From assembly GCA_902614065.1 (NCBI GenBank), contig CACMJT010000006.1, positions 28,322-92,321 of the forward strand: a DNA stretch of 64,000 nucleotides. Direction: 5' to 3'. This stretch comes from an uncultured Bacteroidota bacterium (GTDB lineage Bacteria; Bacteroidota; Bacteroidia; Flavobacteriales; Flavobacteriaceae). The notes below the pieces were generated by a model. The model had not been told where the DNA came from. It did not search any database and saw only the letters and a program-made list of their open reading frames with translations. Shown piece after piece: positions 60,860-64,000 of the stretch. A program made the translations under genes and the position numbers. Position 1 is the first letter of the stretch. Each line of letters starts with the position of its first letter.

Positions 60860-61300
60860 ATGAGTGGATCATTAAACAAAGTAATGTTAATTGGAAACCT
60901 TGGAGATGATGTTAAAATGGTGAATTTTGATGATGGGGGATGTTTGGGTAGATTCCCGATTGCAACGAATGAAAGCTACAACAACAAACAAACTGGAGAA
61001 AAAGTTGTTAATACTGAATGGCATAATATAGTCGTTAAGAATAAAGCTGCAGAAATTTGTGCAAAATATTTAAAAAAGGGGGATAAGGTTTATGTTGAAG
61101 GTAAATTAAAGACCAGAAAGTGGAAGGGTGATGATGGAGTTCAAAGATATTCAACCGAGGTTCACGTTTCGGAGTTTAACTTTCTTTCTAATAAAAATGA
61201 TTTGTCCAGCCCAGCGGTTAATGAACCACCAATGAATCCACCTACCACTACTCAAGATTCAATGGCTTCATCCGACAATACAGATGATCTGCCCTTTTAA
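60860..61300 (+). CDS. ssb: Single-stranded DNA-binding protein
   Basis: MSGSLNKVMLIGNLGDDVKM, TEWHNIVV, YVEGKLKTRKW, acidic tail DDLPF. Confidence 0.96.
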   Translation: MSGSLNKVMLIGNLGDDVKMVNFDDGGCLGRFPIATNESYNNKQTGEKVVNTEWHNIVVKNKAAEICAKYLKKGDKVYVEGKLKTRKWKGDDGVQRYSTEVHVSEFNFLSNKNDLSSPAVNEPPMNPPTTTQDSMASSDNTDDLPF

Positions 61301-61345
61301 AGTTAATTTCAAAACTTTGAGTCCTCTATTAAATAATCTTAAAAA

Positions 61346-61888
61346 ATGAGAATTTTTTGGATTTTTTTAGTTTTGTTTTCTTGCGATTCAACAATAACAC
61401 CAAAACAAAGTGCATTTTTTGCACCTGAGTTTAGTGCACCATCCCACAATTCATTTACAACTGAATGCAAGTACAGTTTTTCAAAAAATAAAATTGCCAG
61501 AATTGAATATCTAGACAATTGTAATTTCAATATTGTTTACGATAATTTAAATGCTAAAATTTTCTTTAGCTCTATTAATATCAATAATAATTTTCCAGAC
61601 ATTATTAAGGTTTTTGATGAGAGAATAATTGAGAATTCCGCCAATATAACTGAAGTTAAAGTAAGCGAATACACTGATGACCAAATTTTAGTTTATAGCA
61701 GAATGTTTAACTATGTTGGGAATGCGCCCAGCAATCTTCATTTTTATTTGACCGACTCCACATCCAATTTTTTGGCAGGAAGTTTGTTTTTCAACACTGA
61801 ACCAAACTATGACTCTTTACTACCCTATATTAATTACATAAGAGCTGATGTTAGAAAACTTATTGAAAACTTTGAGTGGAATAAATGA
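61346..61888 (+). CDS. gldD: Gliding motility lipoprotein GldD
   Basis: Lipobox LVLFSC; FYLTDSTSNFLAGSLFFNTEPNYDSLLPYINYIRADVRKLIENFEW matches GldD C-terminal pattern; position after mutY-ssb. Confidence 0.88.
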   Translation: MRIFWIFLVLFSCDSTITPKQSAFFAPEFSAPSHNSFTTECKYSFSKNKIARIEYLDNCNFNIVYDNLNAKIFFSSININNNFPDIIKVFDERIIENSANITEVKVSEYTDDQILVYSRMFNYVGNAPSNLHFYLTDSTSNFLAGSLFFNTEPNYDSLLPYINYIRADVRKLIENFEWNK

Positions 61889-62763
61889 CAAACAATAATA
61901 AAAAGTGGATTCTTTTATTGATACTTTCTGTAATTTGGGGAAGTTCATTTATATTAATTAAAAAAAGTTTAGTTGGGTTAACACCACTTCAAGTTGGAAG
62001 TCTAAGAATTATCTTTACTGCTATTGTAATTTCGATTTATTCATACTCATCCCTTAAAGAAATCCCAAAAAAAAGTTGGAAGTGGATCATTTTGACTGCA
62101 TATATAGGCACATTCTTTCCAGTTTATTTAGTAAGTTTTGGGCAAACTGAAATTGAAAGTGGTCTAGCATCAATCATAACTACTTTGACTCCGATCAATA
62201 CTTTAATAATTGGAATAATTTTTTTCAGCCTGACCTTTACTATTAAACAAGTTGTGGGCTTGGTTGTTGCTTTTTTTGGTGGGATACTTTTATTATATAA
62301 TGGAGGAATTTCCCCAAATTACAATGTTTACTTTTCAATTTTTATTTTTTTTACAACAGTTGGTTATGGAGCATCAGTAAACTTAATAAAGACTTACTTA
62401 ACAGAAATATCACCCTCAGCAGTTACAGCAGGAATTTTTCTGTCAATCCTACCTCCTGCCATCTTGGTATTATTTTATTCTGATTTTTTTGCCTTGAAAT
62501 TGGGTCAATCCAATATTTATGAATCAATAGTATTTGTTTTCTTACTGGCTTTGTTCAGCAGTGCTATTGCTCAAACACTCTTTAATAGGTTTGTTAAGTT
62601 AGCATCACCCTTGTTTGCTTCTGCGGTGACATATTTAATGCCTATCGTGGCGATTTTTTGGGGAGTAATTGATGGTGAAGTTCTTAGTCTCAAACAGTAC
62701 GTAGCCACTATAATTATTCTTTCAGGTGTTTATTTAGTCAATAATAAACAGAAAACTATTTAA
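61885..62763 (+). CDS. EamA/DMT-family transporter
   Basis: 10 TM pattern; SVIWGSSFILIKKSLVGLTPLQVGSLRI. Confidence 0.92.
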   Translation: MTNNNKKWILLLILSVIWGSSFILIKKSLVGLTPLQVGSLRIIFTAIVISIYSYSSLKEIPKKSWKWIILTAYIGTFFPVYLVSFGQTEIESGLASIITTLTPINTLIIGIIFFSLTFTIKQVVGLVVAFFGGILLLYNGGISPNYNVYFSIFIFFTTVGYGASVNLIKTYLTEISPSAVTAGIFLSILPPAILVLFYSDFFALKLGQSNIYESIVFVFLLALFSSAIAQTLFNRFVKLASPLFASAVTYLMPIVAIFWGVIDGEVLSLKQYVATIIILSGVYLVNNKQKTI

Positions 62764-63442
62764 AATCACTTTCAGTGAAGGGTTCGTTGAATTTAATTTC
62801 TTCAAATTCAATCGTAATGGTTTGCATCCCGTTTATAATTTCGGTTTTAAAAGGATATAAAATTCCATCAACATCTGTATAATCTGAAAATTTTCTTGTC
62901 GTGGTTATTGAGTTACCTTCGACCAAGGTAGTTTCTTCACTCCTCTCAAGAAGACCAGAATTGATATCGTAATATTTTATGGTTTTATCATCAATTTTAA
63001 TTTTCACCAAATCATTGCCACCTATTGTAGTGTATCCAACAACTTGCAATTGTGATGAATCATAATAAAGTTCCTCAAAAATTCCCTTCTTTGATTTGGA
63101 ACTGTTTATCTGATCTTCACTAAATGGAATGTTTTGGCCCATTTGCTCCATATATCCCGTTTCACCATTAAATTTTTGTTTCATTATTGTTCCCATCTCT
63201 GGAGCGTTCATTTCAAGAGATGTTTTATTTGGGTTTTGCTGCTTAATTATAACGGATGGCTTGAATGGTGCTTGAGGAATTTCAAAATCACCTACCATCA
63301 TTATAGATTCAACGGACTCTAACTTCTCTTTTCCCCCAGTTGCCTCAATATATTTAGATATAACTTCAGACGGTGAAACTTCAACTTGATTGTAAGAATT
63401 GATTAAAAATAGTAAAGCAAAAAGTGATAATATGTTTTTCAT
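62756..63442 (-). CDS. Periplasmic LolA/LppX-like lipoprotein-sorting-type protein
   Basis: Signal peptide; KYIEATGGKEKLESVESIMMVGDFEIP, FSDYTDVDGILYPFKTE. Confidence 0.82.
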   Translation of the reverse strand: MKNILSLFALLFLINSYNQVEVSPSEVISKYIEATGGKEKLESVESIMMVGDFEIPQAPFKPSVIIKQQNPNKTSLEMNAPEMGTIMKQKFNGETGYMEQMGQNIPFSEDQINSSKSKKGIFEELYYDSSQLQVVGYTTIGGNDLVKIKIDDKTIKYYDINSGLLERSEETTLVEGNSITTTRKFSDYTDVDGILYPFKTEIINGMQTITIEFEEIKFNEPFTESDFK

Positions 63443-63501
63443 ACAACCAATTTAACCAATTTTTAACCATGAAAGTTGTCTTTTTAAATAATAAATATTT
63501 T

Positions 63502-63533
63502 TTGTTCAAATTATTCGGATTTAATTATATTTG
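63502..63533 (+). promoter_or_regulatory. Promoter: TTG (-33) - N21 - TATATTTG (-7) for rplU-rpmA
   Basis: TTG at 63502-63504 and TATATTTG at 63526-63533, ATG at 63546. Confidence 0.65.
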
Positions 63534-63545
63534 CCCCGCTATAAG

Positions 63546-63947
63546 ATGAATGCAATAGTTAAAATTTCTGGAAAACAATATAGTGTTGAGAAAGACACTA
63601 AGCTTTTTGTTGATAAACTTCAAGAAAAAGAGGGTGCTAAAGTTAAATTTGATGATGTTTTGATGGTTGATAATGGAAAAGATACTAAAATTGGTAATCC
63701 ATTAGTAGTTGGAGCATCTGTTGAAGCAAAAATTGTTAAGCATTTTAAGGATAAAAAAGTTATTGTTTTCAAAAAAAAGAGACGAAAGGGTTATAAGGTT
63801 AAAAATGGACATAGACAACAAATGACAGAGATTATCATTGAGAAGGTGAACGAAAAGTCTGCTGCCAAGGCCAAAGTGGCCACCAAGCCCAAGGAAGAAA
63901 AACCAAAAGCAAAGGCAACAAAAACCAATAGTAAAACAAAAAAATAA
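63546..63947 (+). CDS. rplU: 50S ribosomal protein L21 with Lys/Ala-rich C-terminal extension
   Basis: MNAIVKISGKQYSVEKDTKLFVDKL, KKRRKGYKVKNGHRQQMTEIII. Confidence 0.97.
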   Translation: MNAIVKISGKQYSVEKDTKLFVDKLQEKEGAKVKFDDVLMVDNGKDTKIGNPLVVGASVEAKIVKHFKDKKVIVFKKKRRKGYKVKNGHRQQMTEIIIEKVNEKSAAKAKVATKPKEEKPKAKATKTNSKTKK

Positions 63948-63953
63948 TAAGAA

Positions 63954-64000
63954 ATGGCTCATAAAAAAGGTGTCGGTAGTTCCAAAAACGGTAGAGAATC
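63954..64000 (+). CDS. rpmA: 50S ribosomal protein L27, truncated by window edge
   Basis: MAHKKGVGSSKNGRES directly after rplU. Confidence 0.93.
   Translation, partial: MAHKKGVGSSKNGRE

Overview
AT-rich, gene-dense chromosomal segment from a marine-type Bacteroidota (Flavobacteriia). The evidence is GldD, two TonB receptors, rng/HU/29-aa synteny, TAnnTTTG promoter boxes and no Shine-Dalgarno pattern. About the first 36.7 kb is a surface-polysaccharide locus. It has rfbBDCA, a degenerate NTase-wHTH regulator plus an UpxY/NusG antiterminator, and a nearly gapless ~25 kb plus-strand operon. That operon carries metK-ahcY, UDP-uronate genes, a WbpA/B/E/I-like diamino-uronate pathway with a formyltransferase where an acetyltransferase is expected, three AsnB-type amidotransferases, a CapA/ATP-grasp pair, Wzx, an EpsG-like Wzy, glycosyltransferases, a deacetylase and a second formyltransferase. 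Wza/Wzc/Wzb/WecA-type genes follow. The rest is mostly core: umuDC, sucA-(PNGase F-like lipoprotein)-sucB, tatD, tRNA-Ser(GGA), TolQ/ExbD cluster, TonB receptors, atpDC, rng, recX, HU, mutY, ssb, gldD, rplU and rpmA. The best candidate for a previously undescribed system is the amidated/formylated, possibly aminoacylated, polyuronate assembly locus with embedded SAM-cycle genes. A 25-bp dyad plus a GCGAAGC mini-hairpin sits in its largest internal gap. Also notable are an unlisted 29-aa basic ORF, a PNGase F homologue between sucA and sucB, and gldD lacking gldE next to it. All homology calls are from memory and reading; no database search was run.
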